DNA of 5,149 nt from assembly GCA_030147645.1 (NCBI GenBank), contig JASBUY010000467.1:1-5149 (forward strand). Reading direction: 5' to 3'. A model generated the notes under the pieces. The model was given only the letters and a program-made list of their open reading frames with translations, was not told the DNA's origin and did no database searches. The stretch is from Aquabacter sp. (lineage in GTDB: Bacteria; Pseudomonadota; Alphaproteobacteria; Rhizobiales; Xanthobacteraceae). How positions within the stretch are numbered: the stretch's first letter is position 1; every line of letters begins with the position of its first letter. The position numbers were made by a program, and so were the translations under genes. Positions 4,661 through 5,149 of this stretch are shown in pieces.

Positions 4661-5149
4661 GTGAGCCATCCGAGCGCCGACATCGAAACCCTCGCCCCCA
4701 TCCTGCCGCGCCATCTGCGCGATGTGCTGGGGTCCTTCACCACGGGGGTCGTGGTGGTCACCACGCAAGGAGATGGCGGCCGGCCGGTGGGCCTCACCAT
4801 CAATTCCTTCAATTCTGTCTCTCTCGACCCGCCCTTGGTCCTGTGGAGCCTCGCCCTGAAGGCCCCGAGCCTCGGCGCGTTCCGGGCTGCGGACAGCTTT
4901 GTGATCAATATCTTAGGGGCGCATCAGGAAGATATCGGTCGGCGTTTCGCCACCCCGTCCGCCGACAAATTCGCGGGCGTCGCCTGGGAGCCGGGCTTCA
5001 CCGCCGCGCCCGTTCTGGCCGACACCGCCGCCCATCTGGAATGCCGCGTCTATGCCCGCTATCCCGGCGGGGATCATGAAATCTATGTGGGCGAATTGGT
5101 GGCCCTGCAGGATCGCGGGCACGCGCCCCGCGTCTATCATCGCGGCGCC
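4661..5149 (+). CDS. Flavin reductase-like domain protein (HpaC/RutF type), 3' end cut by window
   Basis: Starting at GTG, 163 codons run open to the last base of the window; family members have about 160-180 residues, so only the extreme C-terminus is missing. The single domain shows the family pattern in order: LGSFTTGVVVVTT (23-35), GLTINSFNSVSLDPPLVLWSL (44-64), with N48, S49 and S52 in the expected flavin phosphate-binding loop, FVINILGAHQEDIGRRFA (80-97), and GDHEIYVGEL (137-146), the GDH-x-I/L-F/Y-x-G-E signature. Such proteins reduce FMN or FAD with NAD(P)H and usually hand the reduced flavin to a two-component monooxygenase, or act as flavin-dependent reductases themselves. It lies about 100 bases downstream of the GST pair on the same strand. 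An oxygenase partner, if any, would have to lie beyond the window. Family call is secure, partner and flavin preference unknown. Confidence 0.9.
   Translation, partial: MSHPSADIETLAPILPRHLRDVLGSFTTGVVVVTTQGDGGRPVGLTINSFNSVSLDPPLVLWSLALKAPSLGAFRAADSFVINILGAHQEDIGRRFATPSADKFAGVAWEPGFTAAPVLADTAAHLECRVYARYPGGDHEIYVGELVALQDRGHAPRVYHRGA

Noticed and set aside
4609..5079. A 156-codon plus-strand ATG frame overlapping the flavin reductase
   Set aside because: It is in a different frame from the flavin reductase motifs, and its product is Arg/Pro/Gly-rich without a domain. The GTG-started frame explains the region.

Overview
The window is a dense, GC-rich stretch of bacterial chromosome with six genes or gene parts and little non-coding DNA. 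The base composition (a 60-base line counted by eye in the second GST gene is about 72% G+C), the codon choice and the gene families point to an alphaproteobacterium. A Hyphomicrobiales/Xanthobacteraceae-type organism is a reasonable guess, but the sequence alone does not prove it. I see no RNA genes, CRISPR array, insertion sequence or phage gene.

Region 1 (1-1430, + strand) is the end of a tetronate (C4 sugar acid) catabolic operon. It holds the last 50 codons of an L-threonate/beta-hydroxyacid dehydrogenase (LtnD-like), overlapped by four bases by a complete 3-oxo-tetronate kinase (OtnK). In the known pathway the dehydrogenase oxidises the acid, an isomerase (OtnI) moves the keto group, OtnK phosphorylates the product, and an aldolase-type decarboxylase (OtnC) releases dihydroxyacetone phosphate. 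OtnC and OtnI are not in the window and cannot follow directly, because the next gene is convergent.

Region 2 (1451-2899, - strand) is a two-gene unit: a TetR/AcrR-type repressor followed, after 30 bases, by an alpha/beta hydrolase with an intact-looking Ser-Asp-His triad. It converges on otnK across only 20 bases.

Region 3 (2900-3145) is the divergent control region. Its outstanding feature is a pair of perfect 16-bp palindromes, TTGACA-N4-TGTCAA, 2 bp apart and directly upstream of the repressor. They are very likely the repressor's own operator. A 12-bp palindrome and a GGGAAT-N10-ATTCCC inverted repeat lie closer to the divergent gene.

Region 4 (3146-5149, + strand) encodes two glutathione S-transferase-fold proteins three bases apart: a YfcG-like disulfide oxidoreductase, whose DNA is clearly poorer in G+C than its surroundings, and a GST of the bacterial beta-etherase (LigE-like) type. 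After about 100 bases a flavin reductase-like protein starts at GTG and runs off the window end. Regions 2-4 together read like a substrate-inducible module for handling thiol-reactive or aromatic compounds (repressor, hydrolase, two GSTs, flavin reductase). That functional link is inferred from proximity; no substrate can be read from the sequence.
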